This document shows, piece after piece, positions 63,759-64,000 of a stretch of DNA of 64,000 nt. Position numbers and translations under genes: made by a program. The notes under the pieces were generated by a model. The model ran no database searches, was not told the DNA's origin, and saw only the letters and a list, made by a program, of their open reading frames with translations. This DNA is from Anaerosolibacter carboniphilus (lineage in GTDB: Bacteria; Bacillota; Clostridia; Peptostreptococcales; Thermotaleaceae). How positions within the stretch are numbered: position 1 is the first letter of the stretch; every line of letters starts with the position of its first letter. The DNA lies in NCBI RefSeq assembly GCF_014205875.1, contig NZ_JACHEN010000023.1, forward strand, positions 1 to 64,000, written 5' to 3'.

Positions 63759-64000
63759 ATGAATACAGCCATCATATTAGCAGCGGGACAAGGGAAAAGA
63801 ATGAATGCAGCATCGAACAAACAGTACTTGATCTTAAAGGATAGGCCTATTCTTGCCCATACGATCAGTACCTTTGAAAAATGCACCTTGATTCAACAGA
63901 TCATTTTGGTGGTACATGAAGACGAGCAAGAATTCTGTAGGAAAAATGTTATAGAAAAATATAAGTATACAAAGATAAAGCGTCTAGTAAAAGGCGGAAA
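63759..64000 (+). CDS. ispD: 2-C-methyl-D-erythritol 4-phosphate cytidylyltransferase (5' part; runs off the window)
   Basis: The first 80 codons are present. The nucleotide-binding start IILAAGQGKRM, then NKQYL and the segment RPILAHTIS identify IspD, which adds CMP to methylerythritol phosphate in the non-mevalonate isoprenoid pathway. The ATG at 63759 follows AAAGGAG. The gene continues beyond the window. Confidence 0.93.
   Translation, partial: MNTAIILAAGQGKRMNAASNKQYLILKDRPILAHTISTFEKCTLIQQIILVVHEDEQEFCRKNVIEKYKYTKIKRLVKGG

Noticed and set aside
1..64000. CRISPR array, prophage or complete insertion sequence
   Set aside because: No regularly spaced short repeats, integrase, phage structural or transposase genes are seen; only small non-coding repeat elements are present.
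1..64000. tRNA genes
   Set aside because: None was recognised in the intergenic gaps, including after the 5S rRNA; a dedicated scan was not possible.

Overview
The window looks like the chromosome of a low-GC, anaerobic, spore-forming Clostridia species, close to the Alkaliphilus / Peptostreptococcaceae type. The pointers are AT-rich DNA with strong AGGAGG-type ribosome sites, a B12-dependent class II ribonucleotide reductase, OrtAB of clostridial oxidative ornithine fermentation, glycyl-radical and activase genes, the ctsR-mcsA-mcsB-clpC operon, radA-disA, and a selenocysteine glutaredoxin of a kind characterised in Alkaliphilus oremlandii. Genus-level assignment is inference. The window starts inside a 5S rRNA and ends inside ispD.

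Layout. 1-3.5 kb: end of an rRNA operon, a thioredoxin-like protein and nrdJ with a clear sigma-A promoter. 3.8-10.7 kb: a sensor kinase with a solute-binding sensor domain, a sigma-54 enhancer-binding regulator, then ortA-ortB and an NhaC-type antiporter. A near-consensus -24/-12 promoter lies before ortA and another before nhaC, so this is probably one self-contained sigma-54 amino-acid catabolism regulon. 11.2-15.6 kb: an N-acetylmuramic acid recycling operon (murQ, PTS EIIBC, mupG, RpiR-type regulator) behind a long palindromic operator. 15.8-18.7 kb: GH25 lysozyme, lipid kinase, DUF5667 protein. 18.9-22.5 kb: dhaM-dhaK-dhaL followed by TIM-like and RpiB-like isomerases, a set that suggests tetrose (erythrulose) rather than simple dihydroxyacetone catabolism. 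22.8-34 kb: YcaQ-like protein, a repetitive secreted protein with putative FMN-attachment motifs, hydrolase, RtcB, MFS and GNAT proteins, and a TetR-ABC exporter unit. 34.4-38.8 kb: RND pump and lipoprotein adaptor.

39-44 kb: PrcB-like and Cys-rich coat-like proteins, the YjjI/YjjW glycyl-radical pair, then on the minus strand a Cu/Zn superoxide dismutase-like protein and the selenoprotein glutaredoxin. The latter has an in-frame UGA in its UPHC active site and a bacterial SECIS-type hairpin. 44.5-49.4 kb: Nif3-like protein, HisC, an EF-G-like GTPase. 49.5-61 kb: the heat-shock operon with its CtsR box, then an ACT-hom-thrC-thrB threonine operon lying between clpC and radA-disA. 61-64 kb: CarD, PIN-TRAM protein and ispD.

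Four dispersed inverted-repeat elements of two related types (about 22.7, 40.6, 44.3 and 54.3 kb) lie in intergenic gaps. The most noteworthy items are the UGA-containing glutaredoxin with its zinc-ribbon tail, the paired sigma-54 promoters, the tetrose-type operon and the flavin-motif repeat protein. All functions are read from sequence motifs and family knowledge; no database search was run.
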